This document shows, one piece after another, positions 48,900 through 60,439 of a stretch of DNA of 64,000 nt (positions are counted from its first letter, which is position 1; each line of letters opens with the position of its first letter). Source of the DNA: Papilionanthe hookeriana x Papilionanthe teres (lineage: Eukaryota > Streptophyta > Magnoliopsida > Asparagales > Orchidaceae); assembly GCA_022702705.1 (NCBI GenBank), contig CM040428.1, forward strand, positions 52,981,198 through 53,045,197, in the 5' to 3' direction. The notes under the pieces were generated by a model. The model was given only the letters and a program-made list of their open reading frames with translations. It did no database searches and was not told the origin of the DNA. The translations under genes and the position numbers were made by a program.

Positions 48900-49031
48900 T
48901 TGAATAGGAGCATAAATGAGGATCTCAACTTTTCTTTGAGGGTATCACCTAATCTCAAATATTTTCGAATCCACTTTTTCCCAACACTCACAATTCGTTG
49001 CTCACGTTAACGATCATTATTCCCTCCACTC
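48900..49031 (-). pseudogene. HMA exon 2 relic (unit 2)
   Basis: Same relic and stops as 29590-29726, including the acceptor TTTTAG. Confidence 0.55.
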
Positions 49032-49552
49032 CTAAAATCCAAATAAATAAAAAAAATTAATTTAAAATCCACATATTAAAAAATCTAAATTAAAATTTTA
49101 AAGGGCCTTTGAATACATACAACCTAGATTTTATGTATTTGTATTTTTAACATTCGAGTACTTCTTTGTGATCAATTTTACAAAAAAAAAAAATTATTAC
49201 TTCCGGATTTGACGCAAACTACGTCCATTAAACGACTATGATTCACCGGATGTAGCATTTTTAATACTTTTATTTTTTTAATTTTCAAAAACAAATTAAT
49301 TTTCCTACACTCACAAAACAAAAAAAATAATTTTTGAAAGAGAGCAATTAAATATATTATAACATATAAAATATATTATATTTATTTCAAATAAAATATA
49401 AATAGAATAAAATAAAAAATTTCAAAATTCTATATAATATTTCATTTCCTTCCAAACAAATGTCAAAATTTTCAACCTTCCTATATTTGATTTACTTAAA
49501 CTAAAATAAAAATTTCAAAAAACCAAAATTTACTTATTTTTTCATTTCTCAC

Positions 49553-49598
<46 letters not shown>

Positions 49599-49794
49599 CC
49601 CAATCATCAAATATTTATTTCTTCTTCAAACAAACATTCTATTATCCCATATTTTCATAAATAACCTCACAAATTTAAGCAGATAACGCTGAGTATTACT
49701 GAACTCTCATAATTCTTTACACTACATAACATGATTAAGCAATTGTTAGGGCATCTCTTTGCAAAGTGCTGAGAAACCCGACCAAGTATCAGTC

Positions 49795-50104
49795 TCATCC
49801 ACTGTCACTGCTTCCCGAATCACTCACCTCAATATGGCCACACCTACGACGGTGAACAACCGCAACTTTACGAGGTGTCTTCTTGGCGGGCACCTTGTTC
49901 CTTGGACTCTCCGTCCCAACAATCTCAACCTCTTGAAATTTTTTTATTATATGATCCCGAAGCATCTCCGCATCCAAATTCCCTAAAACTCTTATTGCAT
50001 TGCTCGTATTGCTCTCTTTATCCACAATCACTCCTAGCACTCCTAAAATCCAAATAATAATAAAAATAAATTAAAAATAAAATATAAATTTGAAAGATAA
50101 CATG

Positions 50105-50174
<70 letters not shown>

Positions 50175-50532
50175 CCCAAATTTTCCTTCAATTTAAATCT
50201 TTTTAGTTATGGTAATATGATACAAATTCGAATTTTCTTAAAAAACTCACAAAAAATATATAGAATAGTTTTTGAATGAGAACAATTAAATATATTATAA
50301 CATATAAAATATATTATATTTATCTCAAATAAAACATAAATAGAATAAAATAAAAAACAAAATCAAAAGTCATTCTTATTTATTTATTTTTTATTTTGTT
50401 TGCGTTTATTGTCATTTTAACAACTAATTAAATACCTGAAAATTTTTTAATATGTTTCTTTATTTTCCGACCGCAACATTCACAAGCACAGTTTGTTTTG
50501 ACCTTCAGGGTGACGACTTGACGCGACGTCAT
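49795..50532 (-). CDS. HMA gene 3' (unit 2): single-HMA-domain protein, 2 exons
   Basis: Exons on minus: 50436-50532 and 49795-50042 (345 nt, 114 aa). It begins MTSRQVVTLKVKTNCACECC: a Cys-rich HMA loop containing CACECC, so a CxxC is available. It continues GRKIKKHIKKFSGVLGVIVD and VLGNLDAEMLRDHIIKKF, completing one HMA fold, then a Lys/Arg/Pro linker and a short acidic/Ser tail. It lacks the second HMA exon of gene 1 yet ends with a gene-1-like tail. No signal peptide, CaaX or membrane segment. Likely a small metal-binding protein. This is the only intact copy of gene 3 in the window. The promoter has an intact CCACGTGG. Confidence 0.75.
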
Positions 50533-50584
50533 CTCTGATTTTTTTTTTTGCTTTGTGAGTTCTACATGCTGAAGGAAGTGGAGA

Positions 50585-50640
50585 AGATATATATATATAT
50601 GCATATATAGTGAGACCAAGAGAGGTGGGCGGCCACGTGG
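50585..50640 (-). promoter_or_regulatory. Gene 3' core promoter (short AT run, G-box)
   Basis: The TATA-like CTATATATGC lies just right of a ~14-base AT run (50587-50600), with CCACGTGG at 50633-50640, ~100 bases upstream of the ATG. Confidence 0.5.
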
Positions 50641-50649
50641 CTCACTGTG

Positions 50650-52710
50650 AAGCGCGGTGGATTTAATAGATGAGATTTACTTATTAATTTACGTATTATG
50701 TGCATTCATGCGATGCAATAGTTTAGGTATGGGCTTTCTTTAGTGGTATGCATGTATGTAATTTGTAAATTTTCTTTTAAGAAATTGGGGCATTTATATA
50801 TAGACCGCCCAATTTTTATGTATTTACATATTTGACATTTGTATTTTCTTCTAAATAATCGTAATAATTTTTAAATTAAAATAAATTTTAAATCATTTTG
50901 TTTTAGGATAAATATCATGAATCATTCAACCTACTTTACATTACCTTTCATTCATTCTGGATCAAATTTTAATAATTGAATTGAATAACTTAGTAATAAA
51001 TTTTTACAATAATATAAAAGGTAAAAAAATAATTGAGAATATTTGTAATGATTTTTTTTTATGTAAAATATATAGTTTGTAATATTATCATAAATATTAT
51101 ATATTTACTAAGATATCATAACATTTTTATATGATATTAAAATTCATAAAATTTTGGTAAACCTTAGTAAATATATCAATTTAATTAGTGTATATTATAT
51201 GCACAAAATGTTTTATCGTTTAAAGCATAATATTTTTCAAAATATACTTAATACTCTTATTCACTTATTTAATATTAAATATCCTTAATACACCTTTAAT
51301 TTCACGTATGAATCACAGTACTGCCCCAAAATTATCTTAAAGTTGAAAAAGCTTCTTCATAAATTATCTCTTTCATAAAAATTAAATGGCCCATGTTCTT
51401 GAACATGATATTATTAATAAATTGTATAGTAAAATAATTTTTTTAATTGATATATTACCAAAAAAAAAATCATCTAATCAACATTGATGATTCCTATTGA
51501 TGATTTTCATTATCTATCTCCATTCAAATACTATCAACTCCCATCATTGCTCAATTATTATTGCTTAACCATCATCATGCGACCACTATCCTGAAGCATC
51601 ATCATATGATAACTATCACATAATCATTATCACTCAATTAACATTATCATCCATTTTCTATTATTCTTTTGTCGTCATGTCAAAAATAAATTTGCATTAA
51701 CTTAAGATATTTTTATACCGCATTCATACTTGACATCTTGATTTTTATAATTAAGTTGTAAGACCTAGTATTCATCATAAATAACAGTTTGTCGTATTCT
51801 GCACTTCATGAGACCGGCCGTACATGACTCTATTACGATTATGTGAGTTTATTTGACAGTAATTTCCAGATAAGGTTGTATGTCCAGTCGTATTAGGCTT
51901 GTTTGATCCTTTGCATAGTTGAAGATACGTTCCTTGTTTACAACATTTATCTCTCTTTTGATAACATAAATCTTCACCACTTAGGTTTTCACACAAAAAT
52001 ATATAATGTGATATAAGTCTTAATATTCTAATAAAATGTGAAGTTTAACATTCAAATAAATCTCTCTCAAAATCAATAAAGTCGAATGACCTCAATAAGA
52101 TAGTTGATAAGTCACTGAGTTTTTCAGTATCTTCAACATCTCCTACTTTTATCTCATTTGAATTTTGTGAATAAATTGTTCTCCATTTCAGTCTTCCCAT
52201 TTAATACTACAAATCATCAATCATGGAAACTTGAACTTATAATTTTTTTGAAGACAAAATCATAACCATAATCAAGAGTTTTATGAAGGAGCACTATTAC
52301 TTAAGACATTATTAACTATAAGAATTTGCACTTATAGAAAGTTAGACACCCAGATTAATTTAAACCTTTTACAATCTTCAACATTAAGTAGAGGAAAGGT
52401 CTCTTGGTTAAAATTCTTATCATGCAAATATCCAAAACTCATTTATTTAAATAATTGATCTTAAAATAAAGTGATATTTTTATCTTTTGAGATAATATAT
52501 TACTTTTTATGTCGTGCTTGATTATTCAAGATCAAATTTAATGAAATAACCCTTAACTGAAATAAACTTAAAGCAATCCACACAAGTTAAACTTTCATAA
52601 ATGAAGGAACAAATATCTTTATGAGAATACATATTCATATTTTTTCAAAGGCGTGTTGTAACATTACAAATAGGGGTGCTATAAATAGCTTAAATATATT
52701 GAAATAGGAG
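50650..52710. other. Gene 3' upstream region
   Basis: AT-rich, collinear with 31500-33510; no gene recognised. Confidence 0.5.
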
Positions 52711-52714
52711 CATA

Positions 52715-53234
52715 AATGACGATCACTAATTCTTTACGAGTTTTCATTATCACCCAATCCTAAAGATTTTCGAATCCACTTTTCACAAAACTCACAATTC
52801 GTTGCTCTCCTTGTCAATCATTATTCCTGTTGTGGGAAAAACCAACTTGGCTAGAAGAAAAAATAAAGAACACAAGCAAACACAAAACGATTGCGTGGTT
52901 CGGTCCTTTGGACCTACATCCACGGGACGGAATCAACCAAATCCACTAAGATAATAGAGAAGAATTACAAGGCTTGTACATTCAGAAATGAGCCCTCATC
53001 TTGCCCAAGATCTCACTCTCGAATCACTTCGACCCTAGATCTCCAAGATGCTCTCCTCACTCTCCACAAGCCTCTCCCCTTCTTCTCTTCTTCCTAGTTC
53101 TCCCTTCTTGGTTCCTTTTCCCTCTCTCCCCTACAAGCCACCCCTTCTATTTATAATAGAAGGGGCCTCCCCTTGTAGACCGGGTCTACCTAGCTTAATA
53201 ATTGAGATTTATTACAACAATTCCCTCCCCTCCT
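52715..53234 (-). pseudogene. HMA exon 2 relic split by a solo LTR (unit 2)
   Basis: Counterpart of 33512-34037, with the same split. Confidence 0.5.
52828..53219. mobile_element. Solo LTR (unit 2)
   Basis: 392 bp, same insertion point and ATTCC target duplication (52823-52827, 53220-53224) as the unit-1 solo LTR. Confidence 0.9.
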
Positions 53235-53330
53235 AAAATCAAAATAAATATATGAAGATTAATAAAAAACCCACATGTTTAAAAATCAAAATTAAAAATT
53301 TAAAGGGCCTTTGAATACATATAAACTAGA

Positions 53331-53945
53331 TGTTGTGGGAAAAACACTTTCTTTCCTTAATCTTGGTAAGAGAACAAACCGCAAATCACAACAAAGAAGA
53401 TGCAAACACAAGAGCACAAGCAAACAAGAGGATTTACGTGGTTCGGTCTTTTTGACCTACGTCCACGGGAGGGAATCGAAATAATCTACTAAGACAAGAA
53501 ACAAGAGTACTTAGCTTTACATAGATGAGCCCTCATCTTCCATGGCCTCCCTTCACATCCAAGGCCTCCAAGATGCTCTCCTCACCCTTAACAAGCTAGC
53601 CCACACTCCTTGAGTTCTTTTTCACTCTTACAAAACCCACACTAAGGCCTCCTCTTATCTCATCTATTTATAGTAGATTAGATTACATTATAATATTCTA
53701 TAAATAGATGAGGTGTAACCTTCAAGGATCACATGGCTTCCACATGTCCACCCTTTAGAGTCCTCCATCGCATGGTCTCCACGTGTCCTTTCACATGTTT
53801 TCCTTCCACCGCATGGCCTCCACATGTCCTTCCACATGTCCTCTTCTAGGGTCTTCCATGAAAAGTCAACAATAGAGGCTTAAAGTAAGTAACAATTTAC
53901 AAGAGTGCCACTTACCTTAGTGACTAATTGGGGGTCAAAACAACA
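53331..53945 (-). repeat. 3' LTR of copia element (615 bp)
   Basis: TGTTGTGGG...CAACA ends. It is almost identical to the right LTR; differences are mainly one-base length changes in short homopolymers. A perfect 15-bp inverted repeat (53659-53673 / 53698-53712) contains TATAAATAG on both strands. The adjoining internal sequence read on minus, AAGGTGGAGATT, is a good polypurine tract. Confidence 0.93.
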
Positions 53946-54058
53946 AATCTCCACCTTGACCCTCAATTATGCTGGAGTAGTGATTCCCTCCACGTGGCCC
54001 CCGAGGGCCCTCGACCGATGGAAAAATTCACTTAGTTCGGACAGTTGTCCGAACTTAG

Positions 54059-57000
54059 CTATGGCGGCGCCGTGGTGAGCATATCAGCAGGGTTCTCTTC
54101 AGTTGGTATCTTCTCTACCACTATTGAGCCTTTGGAGACGACGTCCCTTACGAAATGAAGCTTCACATCTATGTGCTTGGATCTTTCATGAAATACCTGA
54201 TTCCTGGTTAGGTGGATGGTGCTTTGCTTGTCGCAAAACACGGTTATCACCTTTGATGTATCCCAAGCTCTTCGACCATGCCCTTTAGCCACATAGCTTC
54301 CTTAATTGCTTCGATCACAGCGATGTATTCAGCCTCCGTTGTTGAGAGGGCCACAACCGATTGGAGGTTAGACTTCCAACCGACCGCAGCATCGAAGACG
54401 AGTGAAGATGAATCCGACCGGTGACTTCCTGGTGTCAATGCTTCCTGCGTAATCAGAATCTACGTAACCAACTACTTTTTCTTCTTTGTCTTCCTGCCTT
54501 TTGAAGAGTAGCCCCAAATCAGTGGTGCCTCTTAAGTATCTCAGGATCCATTTTAGTGCTTCCCAGTGAGCTTGTCCTGGGCTTGCCATGAACCTGCTTA
54601 CAATACTGACGGCGTAGGCTAAATCTGGTCTGCTACAAACCATACCATACATGATGCTACGAACCCCACTGGCGTAGGGGCACCCTCCATGTACCTTTTC
54701 TCCTCTTCGCTCTCTGGTGCTTGAGAGTTCGATAGTCTGAAGTGTTGTCCAATAGATGTTGCAACCTGCTTAGCCTCGTGCATGTTGAACCTTGTTAGAA
54801 CCTTCTGAATATATGACTTTTGAGACAAGAATAAGCTACCCTTTTTCTTGTCTCTGGTAATCTCCATACCTAGGATCTTTGTAGCTGGTCCTAGGTCCTT
54901 CATGTCAAATTCGGAATTGAGCATACCTTTGATCTTCTGGACTTCCTCCTTGCTCCTGCTGGCTACTAACATATCATCCACATAAAGGAGCAAGTACGTA
55001 CCGATTTCACCGTCTTGCCACTTCATGTACACACAGCTGTCGTAGCTGCTTCTGACAAAACCGATCTTTAGCATGAAATCATCAAATCGTTTGTACCATT
55101 GTCTTGGGCTTTGTTTCAGCCCATACAATGCCTTCTTCAGCAAACAAACTTTGTCCTTTGTCTCAGGTGTGTTGTACCCATCTGGCTGGTCCATGTAGAT
55201 GGTTTCTTCAAGCTCTCCATGCAGAACGCAGTCTTAACATCTAGCTGTTCTAATTCCAAGTCGAATTGAACTCGCTAGTGCTAAGACTATCCTAATTGAG
55301 CAGAGTGCTTCACCACGGGTGAGAAGATTTCGTTGAAGTCAATTCCTTCAACCTCGTGTGAATCCCTTCGCAACGAGTCCGGCTTTGTACCGATCCTCTC
55401 GCACTCGGCATGCCTTCCTTCTTCTTAAAGGTCCACTTGCAACCGACTACGCGTTTGTTCGTTGGTCGATCCACAAGTTCCCAGGCTTTGTTCTTCATCA
55501 GAGAAGCCATTTCCTCATCCATTGCCTCTTCCCACTTGTGTCTTTCCTTGCTCTTCAGGGCTTCCTTGTAGTCGCTTGGTTCCGCTTCTTCTATCACTTC
55601 GAAGAACACTCGGAGCAAAGGAGATCATATCCGCATGGCCATATCTCTCCTGGCGGTCCGATAGTTCTCCTTTGTCCGTCCCTTACCAAGTCTGTAGTCG
55701 TCGGATCTTCTTTCCGGTTCGATCACTTGCCGGTCTTCTCGCCACTTCATCTTGATCATTCACGGTTGTCCTTCGATCGATCAAAGTTTGTTGCAGCTCC
55801 ACCTCAATTGACGAATCCTCCTTAGTGACACTGTCCCTGGTAACATAGCTTTGCAGATTTCCCATTTTGGACTCATCGAATGTTACATCCCTACTGATGA
55901 TGCATTTTTGTTGATTTAGGCACCAAAGTTTGTATCCTTTGGTTCTAGGTGGGTATCCGATGAAGATGCACTTCAAGGCCCTCGCTTCCAGCTTATCCTG
56001 TCTAACGTGAGCGTATGCAATACATCCAAAGACTTTAAGATTATCATAGTTACCGGTTTTCCGTACCACATCTCCAAAGGAGTCTTCATGTTGATAGCCG
56101 TCGATGGGCATCCGTTGATGAGGTAGCGGGCGGTTGACACGGCCTTCTCCCCGAAACTTTTGGGTAGACTTGCATTTAGCGAAGCATGCACCTTACTCTC
56201 TCAGGAGAGTCCTGTTCATCCTCTCAGCTAAGCCGTTCTGTTGAGGAGTGTTCCGGACTGTCTTGTGCCTTGTGATGCCATTCCTCCTGCACAGCTCCTC
56301 AAACTGCTCTGAGCAGTACTCCAAGCCATTGTCGGTTCTCAAGTGCTTCAGCTTTGCTCCCATCTTGTTTTCGGTGAGAGTTAACCAGTCCCTGAATCGT
56401 TGAAAAGCTTCATCTTTTGTTTTTAGGATAAAGACCCATACCTTCCTGGTGTAGTCATCGATGATGGACATGAAGTACCTTCCTCCTCCATGAGTCCGAG
56501 TTCTAGTTGGGCCCCATAGATCACTGTGTACATAATCAAGAGGTTTCTTTGATGTATGTATTCCAGTGGAGAACTTCACCCTGGTGGCCTTCCCCAGTAC
56601 GCATTGTTCACAGAATTCCAGTTTGCTGACCCGATCTCCGCATAACAGGTTCTGCTTGGACAATTCCTGTAAGCCCCTTTCACTTACATGCCCCAGCCTC
56701 ATGTGCCATAGTCTGGATCTGTCAGGCTCTGATTGAACTGCATTTGAGAAGTTCCCGATCACGGTTTTTCCAACTAGGGAGTATAGCCCATTCTTTCTGA
56801 CTCCTTTCATGACTATGAGAGAGCCCTTAGCTACTCTGATACGACTATTCTCTGCCTTGAATGAGTATCCATTCGACTCCAGCGTCCCTAAAGAAATCAA
56901 ATTTCTTTTAAGTTCTGGGATGTACCTGACATGCTGCAGTATCCGTTCAGCTCCATCGAACATCTTTATTCTGATCGTCCCGCTGCCGATCACCTTACAA

Positions 57001-57970
57001 GCTTTATTGTCTCCAAGTAGAACGGATCCACCATTTGCCGCTTGTAGTGTCTCGAACCGGTCTTTGTGAGGACACATGTGGAAGGAACACCACGAGTCAA
57101 GGATCCACTCCTTGCTAGATTCAGATTTTGTGATCACCGTAGCTTCAGCTCAATCATAGCCGTCTGAGACTATGCTTGCTTCTCCAGAATCTTTAGGCTT
57201 CTCCTGAAAGCCTTTCTTTCTATCCGGACAGTCCTTCTTAAAATGACCTTCCTTGTGGCAATGGTAGCACTTGTAGGATCTCTTAGAAGACTGACCTCTA
57301 ACATTTCTTCTGGACCTTGATCTGCTCTGATCACTTTTGTAACCTTTGTTGCTCGATCTTCCTCTAACCATCGACTCGTCTCCGCCGGTTTCCTCCTTCA
57401 TGTCGTGCTTCTTCGAAGTTCTTTGGCTCGATCATTGATCGAACCTCTTCCGCAGTAATCGTCCGCGCCCTTCCATAGAGCATCGCATCCTCGAACCGCT
57501 CGTAGCTCTTAGGAATAGAGTTTAGCAACGAGCGGCGCCTTGTCCTCGTCATCCATCTTGACGTCGATGTTCTCAAGATCATCTATGATCTTGTTGAACT
57601 CGTCTATCTGCTCCGAGACTAATTTGTCTTCGTGCATTTTGAAAGAGTATAGGCGCTGTTTCAGAAATAGCCTATTAGCCAGGGACTTGGTCAGGTAGAG
57701 TACCTCGAGTTTGGCCCAAAGCGCTCGAGCCGTTGTCTCCCTCGACACATCCCTCGGAACCTTGTCGCCCAAGCTCGAGATTATCAAACTATGAGCTTTC
57801 TCCAAGCATGCCAATCTTCTCTTTCTCGTCATGTCGGCCGGCAGTGCCGTCGACCCTTGCAAGGCTTCTGCGACACCCTGCTGAACCAGTAGGGCTCTCA
57901 TCTTTACTCTCCACGAGCCGAAGTCGTTCTTTCCCGTGAATTTCTCGATGTCGAATTTGGTGGAGCCCAT
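54059..57970 (-). pseudogene. Copia gag-pol, multiply frameshifted
   Basis: Start ATG at 57970 (MGSTKFDIEKFTGKNDFGSW, UBN2-type gag). The zinc knuckle is CYHCHKEGHFKKDC (~57270). The protease motif reads LDSWCSFHM where copia elements have DSG. Next are the integrase HHCC finger (WHMRLGH...CEQCVLGK) and DDE residues (HSDLWGP, RTDNGLEY, PQQNGLAER), RT start (KNKAWELVDRP), RT core with LLLYVDDMLVAS (~54970) and RNase H (GYVDSDYAGS; CDKQSTIHL; HIDVKLHFVRD). Breaks: a frameshift at ~57510-57530, a TGA at 57150-57152, and frameshifts or stops near 56193, ~56000-56100, ~55680, ~55195-55310, ~54640 and ~54370. The family resembles Tnt1/Tork. Not autonomous as read. Confidence 0.92.
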
Positions 57971-58045
57971 TGTCCCCGCCAAACAGCTCTTCTTGCTCGC
58001 GATTTCTTGGGTGTGATTCCTCCGACCAAGATGTGTCGAGATTTT

Positions 58046-58063
58046 CCCACAAACGGCGCCAAT
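58046..58063 (-). other. Primer-binding site of copia element
   Basis: Immediately inside the 5' LTR the minus strand reads (A)TTGGCGCCGTTTGTGGG. The TGGCGCC opening is typical of plant LTR-element PBSs. I do not assign the tRNA. Confidence 0.6.
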
Positions 58064-58674
58064 TGTTGTGGGAAAAACACTTTCTTTCCTTAATCTTGGT
58101 AAGAGAACAAACCGCAAATCACAACAAAGAAGATGCAAACACAAGAGCACAAGCAAACAAGAGGATTTACGTGGTTCGGTCTTTTGACCTACGTCCACGG
58201 AGGGAATCGAAATAATCCACTAAGACAAGAAACAAGAGTACTTAGCTTTACATAGATGAGCCCTCATCTTCCATGGCCTCCTTCACATCCAAGGCCTCCA
58301 AGATGCTCTCCTCACCCTTAACAAGCTAGCTCACACTCTCGAGTTCTTTTTCACCGTTACAAAACTCACACTAAGGCCTCTCTCATCTCATCTATTTATA
58401 GTAGATTAGATTACATTATAATATTCTATAAATAGATGAGGTGTAACCTTCAAGGATCACACGACTTCCACATGTCCACCCTTTAGAGTCCTCCATCGCA
58501 TGGTCTCCACGTGTCCTTTCACATGTTTTCCTTCCACCGCATGCGCCTCCACATGTCCTTCCACATGTCCTCTTCTAGGGTCTTCCATGAAAAGTCAACA
58601 ATGGAGGCTTAAAGTAAGTAGCAATTTACAAGAGTGCCACTTACCTTAGTGACTAATTGGGGGTCAAAACAACA
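58064..58674 (-). repeat. 5' LTR of copia element (611 bp)
   Basis: Same ends as the left LTR, with the TATA-containing inverted repeat at 58387-58401 / 58426-58440. Confidence 0.93.
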
Positions 58675-58874
58675 CTAGATTTTATGTATTTATATTTTTA
58701 ACACCTAAGCCTCTTTTTTTACATTTATTCACTCAAACAATGAGGGATTGATCTGGCTCTATATTTTAGAGTAGTCAAAATCACCATATATTTAAATTTT
58801 TTAAATGATGGGCCAAAAAATACACCGTGAGAGGCCAAATTACTAAATTTTCTAAATTATATTAGAAAATTTAA

Positions 58875-59358
58875 TTAAATTTTACTAATTATACAGAGAA
58901 ATCTCAAATTTAAATGTCCACCCTGAACATAACCTAGTCTACCAATCTCAACATTAAGTTGGTGCTTACGATTGAGGTACGCTGGCAGTGAATCCACGTC
59001 CATTGTTCCTGTAACAGTCACCAATTCCGCTTCGGTATCCACACTTAACTGGTAACCCCTGAGCAGAAATGCAATTACAGAAACATCAGGGATAATATTA
59101 GATTTACATGCATACCACACTCATATGTAAAATAAATAATAATATATTGGGTGGTATATATGTAAATGATTTAGGACTTCAGATAATTTACATGTGATAT
59201 TTACTGTAATAAATAAATTTTGTAATTAAAATTTTCAAACAAAACAAAGAAAAAAAAATAAAATAATTACCTTTACATTGTCGAAGAACTTGCTTGATTC
59301 GCTGAACAAAGCCGTAGCAGTCCACAGTAACCTTCAGCACCGCAGTTGAAGCCGCAAA
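58875..59358 (-). pseudogene. HMA gene 4' remnant (unit 2)
   Basis: Exons at 59271-59358 (88 nt, as in genes 1 and 2) and 58875-59058. The first keeps the HMA frame but its motif is CYGF (TVDCYGFVQRIKQVL), lacking the second Cys. The last exon is one base short after the acceptor relative to gene 2, so splicing gives a stop four codons in. Beyond that the frame reads LVTVTGTMDVDSL and ends ISKI. No exons 1-2 upstream. It was cut off from the rest of the cluster by the copia insertion downstream. Confidence 0.6.
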
Positions 59359-60300
59359 CTAAGAATAAAATCAACAAAATAATAAATAAACAATAGTAAA
59401 ATTTGCATACTTACCAGATAATTTTAATTAATTTATTTATTTAACAAGTGTATCTATATAAAATATACGAGTGAGGTGGATTGTTTTGCCTCTAAATTGA
59501 GTAAAATATTAACAAATGCTTTAATTTGATTTATTTTTAATTATTTTATAATAGACATTAAATATTAGAAGATTTACATATATACATTTAAATAATATGT
59601 ATTTGCGTATCTAACACATGAACTTCAATTTTTACAAATATATAACCTTATATATGCGTGAAATTGCAAATTTTACTTTTTAAAAATTTAAAAAGTAAAT
59701 TTTTTAATGTGATACGAAATATTTGAGCGGAATTAGTATACAAATTAAAATTTAGGAGTAAGGTATGTAAATACATAAGAATTGGATGGATATCCCCCTA
59801 AATAATTTCATATGATTACATAAACATTGAGAAAAATTCCTTTAAAATTACTAATAAATGTCTACTAATTTTAAGGTATTATATAAAAATTTAATTTTAT
59901 TGAAACAAGTTAAATAAAGAACTTAATCATAATAAAATTCGTATTAATACGATATAAAATAGGTTAAAATATCATGACAAATTTTCCCTCAAAATATTTT
60001 GCTTAATTTGTATTTTAAAAATGAATTTCAAATGGTTGATTTTAACTTATTCCATCTCAAATCATATTAATTAATTTTAATATTCATCTTGATCAAAGAT
60101 ATTTTTGCTTAAGCAATAATAGAAAGTATTCCATAAATTTTATATGATATAAAATAATTTTAAAAACTTTAACAATCCTCAAACTATTTTTTTCCTTATG
60201 TATAATAATAATGCCACGACAATGTTCAAATATCTTGATTTTTCCCTTATGTATTTCAAATCTGACATGTATATAACTAAATATCTTGATTTTTTCTCGT
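59359..60300. other. Unit 2 right border region
   Basis: AT-rich, no gene. 60040-60297 repeats the border sequence of ~20990-21545 with an internal deletion, marking the end of recognisable duplication. Confidence 0.5.
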
Positions 60301-60439
60301 AATTGAAGAACATTTGATAACTTTTATATAATATTGCAGGTCCAAGGAAGGCACCACTCATCTTCCTATGCATCCACATTTTGGGGGATTTTGTTACATT
60401 AAAAAAATATAATATTTTTATGCACATTTTTATATTTAT

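Larger units (their letters stand above)
53331..58674 (-). mobile_element. Full-length Tork-like Ty1/copia element
   Basis: 5344 bp between perfect CTAGA target duplications (53326-53330, 58675-58679). The empty site is preserved in unit 1 (ACTAGATTTTATG near 34130). Coding order on the minus strand is gag, protease, integrase, RT, RNase H, the copia order. The 3' LTR is at left and the 5' LTR at right. Confidence 0.95.
35641..60300. repeat. Segmental direct duplication, unit 2
   Basis: Second copy of the HMA cluster segment, enlarged by the LINE fragment at its left edge, a ~0.89-kb indel at 44.3-45.2 kb and the copia insertion. Sequence between genes is highly similar to unit 1; intron 2 of gene 2 is nearly identical over hundreds of bases. 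Confidence 0.9.

Noticed and set aside
55358..57069. Plus-strand frames inside the copia element
   Set aside because: Antisense shadows of gag-pol.
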